From Synaphobranchus kaupii (taxonomy: Eukaryota; Chordata; Actinopteri; Anguilliformes; Synaphobranchidae), in contig CM056376.1 of assembly GCA_029718625.1 (NCBI GenBank), forward strand, positions 116,967,307-117,031,306: 64,000 nt of DNA, written 5' to 3'. Numbering within the stretch: the first letter of the stretch is position 1; every line of letters starts with the position of its first letter. The notes under the pieces were generated by a model, which saw only the letters and a program-made list of their open reading frames with translations, was not told the DNA's origin and ran no database searches. Below are positions 45,718 to 61,275 of this stretch, piece after piece. Position numbers and translations under genes: made by a program.

Positions 45718-46071
45718 CTGGCAGAACGGTGAGGAAGGCACTGCGGAAGCTGTAGCCCATGGTGTTGGCACCCAGGCAAATATACATGCCTGCGTCCTCC
45801 TCCTTGGCACGCGTGATGAGCAGCTTGTTGAGGTAGGAGCCATCGGGTCGTGACCACACCTCGTCTGTGGGAAGCACCACGAAACGGTGGTCACCCACTT
45901 CAATGGTGGTGTTGTACTTGTTCTCGTCGCCCGGCTCCACGCGCTTCAGCCACTGTATGACCGGCTTGACATCGCTGCGCACCTTGCACTGGAATGATGT
46001 CGTCCCGCCATAATCCACCGTGGTGTTGACTGGGTGGGTTCCGGTCAGTATGGGTTTGGAGTTTGTCCGCT
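45718..46071 (-). CDS. fgfrl1: fgfrl1 exon encoding Ig domain 3
   Basis: The exon runs from the acceptor TTCACTGCAG to the donor CCAG-GTAGGG; 354 bases, phase 1 at both sides. It encodes [20 protein letters not shown], then [20 protein letters not shown] with the first Ig cysteine and core tryptophan. The potential N-glycosylation sites NTT occur twice. [17 protein letters not shown], with the tyrosine-corner and second cysteine, and SAFLTVLP close the domain. The sequence is closer to FGFRL1 than to FGFR1-4 (for example [18 protein letters not shown]). Unlike FGFR1-3 there is no sign of a duplicated, mutually exclusive alternative Ig3 exon in the flanking introns. With Ig2 this domain forms the FGF-binding part of the extracellular region. 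Confidence 0.97.
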
Positions 46072-47606
46072 CTGCAGTGAACATTGACAGGTGTGTTCAT
46101 CCCAGTATTATTCTTACTTTTACAACTTTCCCCCCAAGATAAATGGCACGTGTTGCCAGTGAAGTCACCACAGTGCCGTCCACACCTCATGCAAGGAACA
46201 CTGCAGCCCAATAACTCATCTGATACACTTTCCAGTTACTTTTTTCTACCCTACTGGCCACAATGTACTACAGGAGAGCCATTGCTGATTATTTGAATTT
46301 AAAATATATATCACAGCTATCATTCAACCTATATACAATATGTATATGGCATCTTAAAATCAAGCTTTCATTAAGGAGGTCAAGTATTTCCACATCAAAC
46401 AGAGACAAAGTGTTTAGATGGGCCTTTGGCGACAGAAGGCTGCTTCGAAAATTATTGGTAGATCCACCAAAATACTTTCCTTGGATTTTTATTTTCACAC
46501 TGAAGTAGCTCAGATAGTTTTTTATGAAATAAAGCCTGTTTTTGATTTCCCTCTGATGCGAGTAATGTTCCTTCCTAATAGGTCAGCATGTCAGAAATAA
46601 ACTGGCCCTTAGCTCCCGTAAATATCTCACTTCCAATGGCAGGAAGCCGCCTTTCCTATCAGTGTGGCTGCTTCATGTGTGAGCACGGGTGCATCCGACT
46701 GCCTAGAATCCAAGCGTTCCTCGATTGCACCAGCCATCCACGGCCGTCTGGTTCCGATAGAAGAAAACAACCAAACGGCTGATCTGACAGACGAATGAAG
46801 TTTGATTCACTTCCCCTGCTCTTTGCTTCTGGCTTTAGTATAAACATGTGTTCACAAAGTAGCCCGCAGCTGCGCATTAATGTAAAGCAGATGAGCCCAT
46901 GGAGTGGATGAAGATCTTGCTGCGGAGTCCAACCCTGCTACACCCCCTAAATTCACCCCCCCTCCCCCTCCACCCCCACGAAATGTGCTTCTCGAACATG
47001 AATCACACACGCTTCCTTCAAAAAATACAATGCATTGACAAGGGCTATTATTACATCTGTCAGGTCAAAAATTATACTACCAGTCTCCCTGACCTGTTTG
47101 AATCAAGGGATAGTGGTATAGGTGAACCTGTGGAATGGACTTCCCCAGAGTGGTGCAAAAACATCAAATTTTCCCTTTACAATAGAACACAGAGCTATTC
47201 ATGTGTCTTTAGTTTGCAGTGGCTGATGTGAGTGATTCATGTAGAGTGATTACTGGACCCTTAGAGGGTGTGTGCTGGCACATTTATTCTGAAATGTAGG
47301 CTGACCAGCTAAGGAATCAGAGATGCACTAATGCATAAAGATTTAGACCCAGACACACGGATGTACAGACAGGCGCAGAGACACAACTCTAACGTACGTA
47401 GATGCAGGGACATGGCTGCAGAGCCACGCACATGACCACACACAAGCAAACAGCCACAAATACACGCACACACGTACAGACACATGCGTACACTCAGACA
47501 CACCGTATACACAGACATACAAAGACACCCCCGGCCATGCCCGCGCACAGATACGTACATTACAAACAGCACTGATAACAGGCATACATAAAACCGCTGT
47601 ACTCAC
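46072..47606 (-). other. fgfrl1: fgfrl1 intron between Ig2 and Ig3 exons
   Basis: A phase-1 intron with donor GTGAGT (47606 downward) and acceptor CTGCAG. 47340-47560 is a degenerate CA-rich stretch. 46590-46890 is less AT-rich and free of repeats, a candidate for intronic regulatory sequence, but no specific sites can be defended. No alternative exon is seen. Confidence 0.85.
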
Positions 47607-47891
47607 GTATGACTTCCACCTTGTAGGTGGCATTGATTTCACCAGCACGGTTGGAGACACGGCAGGTGTACTTCCCGCTGTGCTCAGGGGTCAGGTTCTT
47701 TAGGCTCAGTGTCCACTTCTTCTTGCGTCCCTCTCCCACTTCCTGCGGTGTCAGTGGCTTGCTGTCCTTTAGCCAGACGATGTCTGGACGGGGATTCCCA
47801 CTGGCCGCACACTTGAGCCGAATGGAGCTGCCCACTGGACGTGCGATCACACGCTTCCGCATCTTTGCGGGTTGTGTGAAGCGTGGCCGAA
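47607..47891 (-). CDS. fgfrl1: fgfrl1 exon encoding Ig domain 2
   Basis: The exon lies between the acceptor CTTCCTGTCAG and donor CATAC-GTGAGT; 285 bases, phase 1 at both sides. It encodes [40 protein letters not shown] (first cysteine and core tryptophan), [12 protein letters not shown] and [20 protein letters not shown], ending VEVI. The basic segment KMRKRV near the start corresponds to the heparin-binding region of FGF receptor Ig2 domains. N-A-T is a potential glycosylation site. The last base C joins AG of the next exon to give Q, as in mammalian FGFRL1 (VIQRT). Confidence 0.97.
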
Positions 47892-50619
47892 CTGACAGGA
47901 AGAGGAAGGATCCATGAGCAGACGTCTCTGACATTCGTGCACCTTCACCAAACTGTGCTAAGGTGTATGACTCCTCACTTGGCGGTAAAGCATTCGTTTG
48001 AATTCAAGAACACCTCTCTTTCAAGTCTGATAAGATCACATAAGTGACCCACCATGGTACAATGTCCACACCATCAGAGCATTTTATCAAAGTCAAAGTT
48101 CAGATCTTTAAAATGATACATCACACACTACAATCAGGAAAATAATGACAAATATAAAGGGCTATAAATGCAATACTAAAAGTGAAATATATGAAATAAG
48201 ACACAAGATAACATTATTTTGGGAAGTTAAATAATGGTTTTATTTGGTTGGCTACAATGAAAACTACTATCAATTGTCAATGTGTTTGCTGAATTTACAC
48301 TATGCATAGAAACATCTTCCTTTTCAGTAAAGTATCCAATCATACCAATGTCAGGAATTATATCCTCCTAGTCCGATTCTGCACCTTTCTCGCTGTTGGA
48401 AATACACGGAAATAATTCGTGAAATAATCCATATTCAAGCTCGCCCACTGACCGCTGTCAGCTGCAACAATTAAGTTATGTGTCATGGTCAAGTACAATG
48501 CGATTATTTCCAGTACAGGATTATGATCACTGCGTTTATGGGAGTAACTGTCAAATATGGTGCAGTCAGAGTGGGGTTAACAATACAGGATAGAAATGTA
48601 GGCCGCGCATCACCAGATGTTTTGTACGACTGGCCTCTGAACCAATCAGTGCACAGTTCACTTTTATAATGTACAAAAAATGTATTATGTGCTTTCTTTA
48701 CAACTTTTTACAAGTGCAGTAATTAACCATGGTAGCGTTTTGTCGCTCAACACCAACTTTTGCATCTGGATTCATTCATGGATTATTACAATACTTGGCC
48801 GTCTGCTATGAAGTGTCCACATAAATGTAAGTTGACACATGGGCTCTCTTTAGAATCTTGTAAAACTCACAAAGTGGCTTTTTTAGACACATTTTTAGCA
48901 TGTTTACAGATTGCATTTGAGTTCAACATTTCAGTGAATTGAAATATTGTGATTATATTAAAAAACTGATTTTGATATACAGTATAGGCCGATTTTCAGG
49001 CTCTACTGAAAAGTTTTTATTTTTTTCTCACCTAAAATATATATTTTTTATTTATTTTTTTGCCATGATAAGGCTATCGACTTTACCGCTATTTGTGTTT
49101 TCTGTGGATTTCCACGGAACACACAGAACGTATGGAGTCGTCGTTTTGATTGAGCTTGTGTTGTGTCATGTTACAAAATAATGAACCGTTGCTGCTATAA
49201 CATTGGGATCGTAAAATAGGTTATCGAGATAGATTTGTGAGTTTTAACACTTTCAAGGTATATTAAAAAATTTCACGGTAAATAATACAATGAATGTAAA
49301 TAAACAAAATCACTTCTGGCCCTAATATGGGCCATGCTAGTTAAGGGGGGTTAAAGTATATTAATGACATTCTGGATTTATTTCAACAGAATTACTAAGA
49401 TTTGATGATTTAAGAGGCTCTTGCAGTATTTGTGTATGGGTAAATTTAAGCCATGTAGAAGCAACAGTACCCATCTCTGTCAGATTGTTTTACATATTGT
49501 ATTCTCAGTCACCAGTGACACTTGTAATGGCTCTCTCTGCAGTGCTAAAATAATCATGGCGGATGGCCTTTGATCACCCCAAACCTTTGGTGACACTCTG
49601 CAGTGACCGGCCATAGAGTTCACATGTTGAGGAGAAGGGCAGCCACTTCACAGGCAGGACATTTAAATAGCATGCCCTTCTGCCTGTCAAAGTCGATTAC
49701 CAAAGCAAACATAATCCTGTCAGGCCGTTGTGCAAGGGCAGGGCGGAGGTATCGAGGGGCCCAAGCCTGTGAGCAGGGCTGTGGGTCCAGCCTGGTTTTA
49801 AATGGGTATTTTACCTGCACCTAAGGATCCTCTGGGGTCCAATCTTTGTGCCACTGAACCCAGACAATTTAATTAAGTTCAGAAAGCCTCATTGACATGA
49901 TATAATTATATAAGGAATGAACCGTTGCATAAGGATTAAATGCAACATTGTTCATTTGATACACTGTAAAACTTCCATAAGATGTTGAGTCTACAACAAG
50001 AGGTAGGCCTTGTTTCACATATGTCGCTTAAACAATCCCGGATAATTTGATGTGTATCGTATCAAATTATCTCATTAACTAAATTTGGGCTTACTCCATT
50101 TCACGAACGTGAATTATGATTTCATTAGTTAATCTAGCATTGAATTCTCTGATAACTGAGCGCACCAGCTCTGCTATAAAGGGGAGACGAATTACATGCC
50201 AAAAACACACACTCCTTATCACACTCCTTCTATAGACACAAATCGAGCTGACTTTTCCCTTTGCAGGATCACGTAACACATTGAAATTAACAAAAGTAAT
50301 CATTTTTGAACTCTCATAATGGAACCAATGTTGTTTTTTAAATTTTGTTTTGGGGTTGAAGATCACTCATTATTGATTATGTAAATATTACCATTGTGAA
50401 TCTGGCTACGAACTGGAGTTTTATCCTATTTGCAGGCCTGGGGGTGCAATGCATCTTGTGGTGAAAGGAAGTGCCACCTCAGATATGCATGTGTATGTCT
50501 TTTGTTATACAGTTTCTTAGTTGTTGTATTTTGGGTCATGTATGCAGTAATTTATTATTTATGTTTGCATTAATTGTTTTTATTTCTTTATTTATTGGGT
50601 CTGGTCATTTATGTCTTAC
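47892..50619 (-). other. fgfrl1: fgfrl1 intron between linker and Ig2 exons
   Basis: A 2.7-kb phase-1 intron with donor GTAAGAC (50619 downward) and acceptor CTGTCAG. It is AT-rich, with no recognisable element. Short frames within it have no similarity to known proteins. Confidence 0.85.
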
Positions 50620-50706
50620 CTAGTTTCCCTGATAGGTCATCGGTGACATACTCTGTTTCTCCTCCGTCTGCAGCCCCTGGCCCATCTCTCCCTAAGCTGG
50701 AGTCAT
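50620..50706 (-). CDS. fgfrl1: fgfrl1 linker (acid-box) exon
   Basis: An 87-base exon between the acceptor CTCTCTGCAG and donor ACTAG-GTAAGA; phase 1 at both ends. Too small to stand out as a reading frame, it was found by splice-site and phase logic. It encodes (D)DSSLGRDGPGAADGG and ETEYVTDDLSGKL, and its last G joins TT of the Ig2 exon to give V-RPRFTQP. The segment corresponds to the Ig1-Ig2 linker, which is acidic in FGF receptors and poorly conserved in FGFRL1. The sequence GGETEYVTDD is acidic but short. The split first codon requires one base from an upstream Ig1 exon that is not in the window, or not recognisable. Confidence 0.9.
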
Positions 50707-51780
50707 CTGCAGAGAGAAGGAGAGAGTGAGAGAGTTGAATAGAAAATAAGACAGACAGGGAGAGACTAAGTGAAAGAGGGAGGGTATGTCACTTGTGAGC
50801 TGAGAAAAAAGGAGAACCAGGTCGTGGGGCACAGAACAAGTCCTGCTGAAAACAGTGCCCTACACATAAATACACTAGATAATCTCCCTATCGCAAATTG
50901 CTTTGATAAAAGATGAGACACCCTGACATATTCATTCACGTGAAAATACCAGAACCTTTCTCAGTCATTGTCGTGCAGAACATCACATGAGTGAGCTCTG
51001 AAGCTTCAAACGCTGCTCTTGCTGGGCAAACTGATCCGGCCAGATTTTGAGCGCAAAACAGTGTCAAGGCGACCCATCGCACGCATTGAGGGAATACAAT
51101 TCAAGCTGTAAAGCATTCTCTGGGGACACTTCATCCACCATGTAGTGAATAAGACATCACTGAGACTCGCAAGTAATTAATCAGCTAACTGGATTTAATT
51201 GTGGGTTTAATTGCGTCCGTGTTGTATTCCACCATCCTGAGGAAACCTCAGCATAATGAAAGTGTAATGTCAGCAAAGCCAAATAAAAGTTACATAAAAG
51301 CATCCAAGAGTTCACATCAGCAATGTTCCTGCTGACTTCCTGAACATGCTCAGTGGCACGTTTGCCTGGTTTGAATTAAAAAGATTTCAGGATAGAGGAT
51401 ACAAAATATGACACAATCGCTGTCTCAGCGACAGAAGTAGTGGTTATAACCCCAAATACCTATAAACCTCAGAGCTTTTTACATCCTTGGCTGTATCCTG
51501 AGATCAACCATAAGCATACTGCCTTGATCTTAAGGCTCCAGCAGCAGTTATAGCAACTGGGGAGATGTAGAGGACACAGTGTCCCTTGTTGTAGTTTGGA
51601 TGTTTCAAAGCCCATGATAATTCAAATCATCCATTGTTATGGAAAACCTATTACAGTACATTAATTCTGCTTGAAGAGTGAACACAATACCTTAGATTTC
51701 AGTGTTTTAACCAAGAGGGAACAGTGTTCACTGAACACATAACCCGAGGTTACTCTGCTTCCATAATACTACCAATAACT

Positions 51781-51910
51781 TAGTACCTTAGGGTATGGAG
51801 CATTAGCTGTGCTTACGCATTGAACGTAGTGCCTTAGGGTATGGAGAATTAACTGTGCTTACGCACTGAACATAGTACCTCAGGTTACAGTGTGTTAGCT
51901 CTGCTTACAC
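51781..51910 (+). repeat. 46-bp minisatellite, about three units
   Basis: The unit 'tagtaccttagggtatggag' plus 'cattagctgtgcttacgcattgaacg' starts at 51781, 51827 and 51873 with substitutions. The third unit ends at 'ctctgcttacac'. Upstream text (51740-51780) may be a further decayed unit. Confidence 0.85.
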
Positions 51911-53254
51911 CAGGGCCAGATGACTGGAATTTAGGAGCCGCCCTTTGAAGCAGGCGGCATGCGCTTTTGATCTGGAAAAGTGTGCAGTTCAGCAATCCTA
52001 GGGCATGGGCTGGGACCCTGGAGGAGCAGAAGCACATTCCGGGACTGGGCAATCTTCATCTAACCACTCTCGTTCTGGGGTCAGCACTTATCTCATTCAC
52101 CCTCTATGGGTGCTGCTATTTTTCTCCACATAGGCATGGCTCCCAGCTTTCAAAGACAACATTAAAACTATAACTTCTCCCAACAAAGAAAACAGAGGCG
52201 CAGCAGACAGAGCCGGTCAGGTTTCTCTACAAAACAAAGTTCTTGCGTCCTGTTTCTCTTCAGAGGAGTGTGACCTGCCAGCAGGCTGCAATTTACACAT
52301 TTACCCAGAGACTGGCGTGGGGTGAACCAAAGAAGCACTGGAACTCCCCATTTCAATGACAGCTCTCATGTTCCATGCTGAATGAGCTCTCCCCAGCAGG
52401 TCTGCTTGTGTAACCCCTCTGTGTGTTTTCTTTTGAACAGAGTGTACAGTGCAGATAGCTTGAGCAGGTCACTGAGGCCTGGTGGCCCCATCACCCATGA
52501 GGCTGCTGTCACTTCAACTAAGGAGGTTTTTCACCCAGACACTCCCCCCTGTTTACGGGATGGACACTACAGTGCACAAATCTGAAAACGGACTGTATCT
52601 GGCCATTTGTGGACATGTGTCTGCTGTCGGAAACGGACACATAATCTTGTGCATGGAGGTGTTCTTCTCCAGAAATTTGCCATAAATTATCAGACATGGC
52701 CGTCCACTTCTCCTAATTGGGAATATCCGAGTCCAGAAATCCCCGATCACAGACGTGGCCTGAGAGTGTGCAGAAGTTTCTGGAAATATACGTGTTGACA
52801 TGACAAACTACCGCTCTCATCTAAGGTTGCTCTCTTTTGCCTACAAGAAATATGAACAATTCAATTAATGTCTTTCATCAAATCAAAATAAAACTTGTGT
52901 TCAGGGTGGTAGAAATGCCGCACCCCATATGTGACAACTGTCTCCTGCTGTCATTCAAGTGAGTCACCTGAGCGGTGAATTGCTGACCCTCTCCCCTGTC
53001 CTATGTGCCCCTGCCAGCAACAGGCACTACGGAGGTCCAAGGCAGGTGGAAACCAGGGTACATCACATGAAAAAGCCTTGGATATGGCCACAGAATTCAC
53101 ATTCTACCTTTTATCGCTTCTATGACTGCCTACCATTTTCTTACGAGGCATTTTATATGCTATAAATCAGTCTTGAGTGCTGAATGAAATTGGCACATGT
53201 TTATTAATGCAATTGTTTTGCAGACACCATTGTCTTTAGCAAGATATACTCATA

Positions 53255-53425
53255 ATACTGTATATTAAGAGGAGCAGATAGTATAGGATATTTACTAATG
53301 CAATTCTGATAGAGCCATGCTTAAGAATGCAACTGCAGTGCATCACCTAGGGTTCAAACCTGCAACTTGCTGGTTATACATTCTGATTTTCTCACAACCA
53401 TGTTCTACTATGCAGTACTTTACAA
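53255..53425 (-). mobile_element. tRNA-derived SINE remnant
   Basis: On the minus strand a tRNA-like head is readable: 'tagtagaacatggttgtgag' (A-box region) and 'gcaggtttgaaccct' (B box, pattern GGTTYGAAYCC), followed by 'ttgcattcttaag' and 'agtaaatatcc', which occur in the body of fish SINEs. The tail is not delimited. Confidence 0.5.
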
Positions 53426-54564
53426 CATCCCCCACAATTCTACACATCCACTCGCTCTTTGTCTCTTTCAAATTAATGTCTATAATGCAAGAGCTCACAA
53501 GCTACATGGCAACAAGAAAAGCACCTGCAACCTACACTCAGTGGTAGAACAGCCTGAATTCCTCACGGCATGGAAGCTGGAAGCAGGAGCTGGAAACATT
53601 CCTTAGGGATTTTGGCCACGTGATTCGCCTGTTCGTTAATGCAAATGCCATACCTAATAAAGTGCCCACTGTGAGCATAAAACAAGCGTCCTTTCCTCCC
53701 TGAACCAGCACTCCCTCTTACCCCTTGATTTCCTCCAATACCATTGGCTGGTGATTGAGTGATGGAGCTTGCCACACCTCCTTCAGTTAACACCTTCCAC
53801 AAGCCAGGGGGTGGTGGTGGTGTATGCTTTAATTTAGCCCAGTAAAAGGGCTGCATTAAAGTAGCTTGGCTGGCTTTCTGAGCTTTGATATTCAGACCCT
53901 GCCTCGACAGTACCCCTCTCTGCACCCACGCCTCATCCAGCACTCTCCGGTTTACATGATCCAGCTTTGCATAAATAAGGAGGGTGACCCTTGACCCAAC
54001 AGCCTGAGACTGGAGCACACTTCAAAGCACTGGGAGAGATGATGTGATCAGCATGCATCATACAGGCAGCTCCTGAGTGGAGGAGGGAGGGTGGGAGAAA
54101 GAGGGAGGGGGAGAGAGAGAGAGAGAGTGAGGGACAGAAGACGGAGTGGGGAGAGAGGATAGAAAAAGAGTGAAATTGGATGACCAGAGTAGGGAGCCGC
54201 TATCCGGACAGAAAAGGTCAGTAGCAAGGCTCACATATCTTCAGTAGTTCATACAAGAAAAAAAATAAATAAAATAAAAATAAACCAGGGGGAAATGCCT
54301 GCTAGCTACTGGTCTATTATAGAAAAATGATAACATATTTATTTTTCTCCAAAATGATGTGTTACAATTATTGATACCACAAATAACTATTTAAAATTAA
54401 ATCCAACAAAAATAAATCAGCATTAACACACTAGGTTTGAAGTTAATGCAGGAAGAATTATGTTTATGTTGTCCAGTAAGTACCAAGAAGTTTTGATGAA
54501 AAAGCAACCCTGATTTCCTTTGCCAGGAAGCTCAAACAGGCTCTTTAGGCAAGCCACAAGTGAA

Positions 54565-54705
54565 TCTTTTAGCAAGACAATGGTCCGAAGTATACCTCAA
54601 AATATACCACAAATGGTCAATTGACCACAAAACTACTGGTTTGCAATGGCCATCTCAGTCTCCAGACTTGAAACTGATAAAAAATGTGTGGTTTGAATTG
54701 AAGTG
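54565..54705 (+). pseudogene. Tc1 transposase C-terminal fossil
   Basis: The plus strand encodes QQDNGPKYTSKYTT (second catalytic D in the QxDNxPKHxS motif). After a one-base shift it reads LQWPSQSPDLKLIKNVWFEL, equivalent to [19 protein letters not shown] of Tc1 transposases. The catalytic glutamate of PIEN has become lysine (LIKN). No terminal repeats were found, so this is an isolated decayed fragment, distinct from the other Tc1 copies in the window. Confidence 0.8.
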
Positions 54706-58495
<3,790 letters not shown>

Positions 58496-58498
58496 GCA

Positions 58499-58799
58499 GG
58501 AAGGTTATGAACAGGGATGTAAGGCAAACAGGAAGGTTATGAACAGGGATGTAGGTTACGAACAGGGATGTAAGGCAAACAGGAAGGTTATGAACAGGGA
58601 TGTAGGTTATGAACAGGGATGTAAGACTAAACAGGAAGGTTATGAACAGGGATGTAAGGCTAAACAGGAAGGTTATGAACAGGGATGTAAGGCAAACAGG
58701 AAGGTTATGAACAGGGATGTAAGGCTAAACAGGAAGGTTATGAACAGGGATGTAAGGCAAACAGGAAGGTTATGAACAGGGATGTAAGGCTAAACAGGA
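58499..58799 (+). repeat. 32-34 bp minisatellite (about ten units)
   Basis: 'gaacagggatgta' recurs about ten times with steps of 32, 19 or 34 bases. The full unit is 'aggttatgaacagggatgta' plus 'aggc(t)aaacagga'; the 19-base units lack the 'aggcaaacagga' part. The array gives an open frame of 146 codons (58335-58775) with a GYEQGCK repeat that changes frame at unit-length changes, so it is not treated as a gene. Diverged relatives of the unit continue to about 58890. Confidence 0.95.
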
Positions 58800-58881
58800 A
58801 CTACAAGAACATGAAGCTTATCAGGAACAATATGGATATGAAAATAAACATTACAAACATGACCACAAGGCTGAAGAGGAA

Positions 58882-59130
58882 TACTAATAACAGGACTTAT
58901 ATAAAGGACTCCTTACCCGGACAACTTCACTGGGACTAACCCGAAATAAGGAAAGCTGGAGCACACAGAGCTCAGAACAAAATACATTTATAGTGAACAC
59001 TAGTTCACTAAAAATGCCTTATATAAATGTCTTTTGTTCTGAGCTCTGTTTGCTCCAGCTTTCCTTATTCCGGGTTAGTCCCAGTGTCCGGGTAAGGAGT
59101 CATTTATAATAGTCCTGTTATTAGTATTCC
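58882..59130. repeat. Inverted repeat of about 105 bp arms
   Basis: The left arm at 58882-58990 is the reverse complement of 59025-59130 with few mismatches (shared phrases 'gttctgagctctg', 'gctccagctttccttatt', 'cgggttagtcccagtg'). The loop contains a small nested palindrome, TAGTGAAC-ACTA-GTTCACTA, near 58993-59012. The right arm continues into the 59-bp tandem array. Confidence 0.9.
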
Positions 59131-59347
59131 GGGTTAGTCCCAGTGTCCAGGTAAGGAGTCATTTATAATAGTCCTGTTATTAGTATTCCGGGTTAGTCCC
59201 AATGTCCAGGTAAGGAGTCATTTATAATAGTCCTGTTATTAGTATTCCGGGTTAGTCCCAGTGTCCGGGTAAGGAGTCCTTTATAATAGTCCTGTTATTA
59301 GTATTCCGGGTTAGTCCCAGTGTCCGGGTAAGGAGTCCTTTATACTA
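59067..59347 (+). repeat. 59-bp tandem array, 4.8 units
   Basis: Units beginning 'attccgggttagtcccagtg' start at 59067, 59126, 59185, 59244 and 59303, a strict 59-base period. They differ at a few positions (CCGGGT/CCAGGT; GTCATT/GTCCTT). The unit is the outer part of the right arm of the inverted repeat, so amplification happened on one arm only. Confidence 0.95.
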
Positions 59348-59896
59348 ATACCTTTTTACACACTAATAACAGGACTGCAGGGCTGAACAGAAGTGTGAGG
59401 ACCAGGACTATAATACTGAAGAGAAGAATTTAAAAAAGGGCCACATGGCTTAAGAGGAACATTAATAACAGGAACACACGTCTAAAAAAAGGGGCAGGTT
59501 TGTGGCCATCTCATGGGTTGTGTGTAAGAAAATCTAGGCAGCTACTGGAGAGGAACTCTCCTAGCTGACAGTTGAAACGGGGGCACAGTCTCATGTTACT
59601 TGTGGTAAAGGCAGCCACTAAAAGGCCTGTTTTAGTCAACAGCCTGGGCCTCCCTCCATGTAGCAACCAGAGTGCAGCTTACGCTTCCTGACTGGGGCAG
59701 TTACCGCTTCCTGCCATGTTCACACCTCGTTTGTTCAGGATAAAATATGATTATATTTCCTTATGGGAATACAGTACAGGCCATTCAGTGAGTTTTTGGT
59801 GTCACTCTGAGGCTTCCTATTGAGTGAGAGGATTCCATATGATCTATGTCAAATTCTCATCAATATAATGTCTCTCTTAATATCTTTCAAACTGTG
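59348..59896. other. Non-coding, decayed repeat edge, no gene seen
   Basis: 59365-59480 holds scattered phrases related to the neighbouring arrays ('actaataacaggact', 'gctgaacagaagtgtgagga'). The rest is featureless. Confidence 0.4.
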
Positions 59897-60103
59897 GTGT
59901 TGGGTTCTTGGGATAAGCAATGAAAGGGGCGTAGGTTGTGTTGGGTTCTTGGGATAAGCAATGAAAGGGGCGTAGGTTGTGTTGGGTTCTTGGGATAAGC
60001 AATGAAAGGGGCGTAGGTTGTGTTGGGTTCTTGGGATAAGCAATGAAAGGGGCATAGGTTGTGTTGGGTTCTTGGGATAAGCAATGAAAGGGGCGTAGGT
60101 TGT
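59897..60103 (+). repeat. 41-bp minisatellite, five units
   Basis: The unit 'gtgttgggttcttgggataa' plus 'gcaatgaaaggggcgtaggtt' starts at 59897, 59938, 59979, 60020 and 60061. Units are identical except for one 'ggcata' in place of 'ggcgta', so the array is young. Because 41 is not a multiple of three, the open frames across it are frame-cycling artefacts. Confidence 0.95.
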
Positions 60104-60248
60104 GATTAGAGGACAGTACTTTGCCTGAATAACCCCTCTCTTTCTATGCCACCTCCAAATCAGTCACTGGAGAGGAGTAACGCATCCCTGTGCCACCACT
60201 GCCTTCTGTCTCACTAGCTGGACAATAACAAGGACATTGCAAGGAAAA

Positions 60249-60458
60249 TCCCCCCCCCCCCCCCAATATTCTGAAAAAAAGAGGCACATGTCCCTACACC
60301 CCCCCCCACCCTCTTGTCTGTCCGAGGACCACAGCTGTTTTAATGAAACTCTAGATCACATGAAGGAAAGGACAGGGCTTTGGTGAATTAACATATCTCA
60401 CATACTGACCCTTCGGCTTCGCCTTTGAAACTCACAACGCCGCCCCCCCCCCCCCACC
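60249..60458. repeat. Poly-C tracts
   Basis: Three C runs (about 60249-60264, 60299-60308 and 60441-60456) interrupt otherwise ordinary sequence. Such tracts are prone to slippage and sequencing error. Confidence 0.85.
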
Positions 60459-61024
60459 AAGCTCTGCCCCACTGGCATCTAAAACGTCTAGTGTGTACAA
60501 GAAAGGAGGATGGTTTAGGGTTTTCACAAAACAAGAATGGGTTTCCAAAAACCAATGCCATTAACAGGAGCATACCAGTTCAGGCCAAGCAAATGCAATC
60601 CCACCAGGAGAGGACTGGGAATGTGTCCCCCCAGTTGGAATCTGAGACAGGTGCACAACAAGCTCATGCAATGAGCACTCTGAAAGACAATACCGCCGCC
60701 AAAGAGCACAAACAATAGCTTGGACAGATACGGCATCTCAAGCTCCAAAGGGCACGGCTGAGCCGGTCCCTTTTAACAGATGCGCAGCGACGGAAATACA
60801 CTGTGTCAATCACGAGCGAAGTCTCTAAGTGCACTTCACTCTGCTTCCTCTTTGACCTTTTCTTCTAACTCTCAGTTTCACAGATGAGTAGTCAAGCACT
60901 TTCAGCCCTCAGCCTGCAGAGTGTAGTGTCACAGCCCTGAACTCAGTACTTGCATTTTAACATGCTAATGTCTTTTTATTCTTTTTCACATGAATATCAA
61001 ATTTTATTATTGTTACTGCTGCTG
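60459..61024. other. Non-coding, no gene seen
   Basis: No supported gene. Somewhat less AT-rich than the surroundings; open frames on both strands overlap and show no similarity. Confidence 0.4.
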
Positions 61025-61027
61025 TTG

Positions 61028-61112
61028 GCATTATTATTATTATTATTGTTATTACTATTATTATTATTATTATTATTGTTTTGTTGTTATTGTTGTTGTT
61101 GTGTAGCTGATG
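61028..61112. repeat. (ATT)n/(GTT)n microsatellite
   Basis: Interrupted ATT trinucleotide repeats pass into GTT repeats. Confidence 0.9.
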
Positions 61113-61275
61113 CTTAGATTGGTATTTATTTCACATTTCTCTATTTTGCAGTCAGGTGCACAGAAATCATATTCCATGCAACATTGCATATTTTTTGCAT
61201 TGCCACTGAATTTTTTTGTGAAGATACACATATGCTGAATATCAGTGGCACAGCCAGGAATTCAGTTCTGGGAAG

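Larger units (their letters stand above)
50707..54540. other. Probable long 5' intron of fgfrl1, no exon seen
   Basis: No Ig1 exon pattern (LQC-P-x-G-x-P-P-P...W...YVC) is readable on the minus strand. 50706-50790 is GA-rich. 54080-54170 is a GA-rich simple repeat. Apart from the 46-bp array and SINE remnant listed separately, no element is recognised. 53640-54060 has a minus-strand open frame of 151 codons without similarity. Confidence 0.45.

Noticed and set aside
45397..47606. A duplicated alternative Ig3 exon as in FGFR1-3
   Set aside because: Neither intron contains a second exon with the C-W-C Ig pattern; FGFRL1 is not known to use such an exon pair.
53563..54018. A 151-codon minus-strand frame as an fgfrl1 exon
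   Set aside because: No Ig pattern, no fitting phase-1 donor and no similarity to the FGFRL1 N-terminus.
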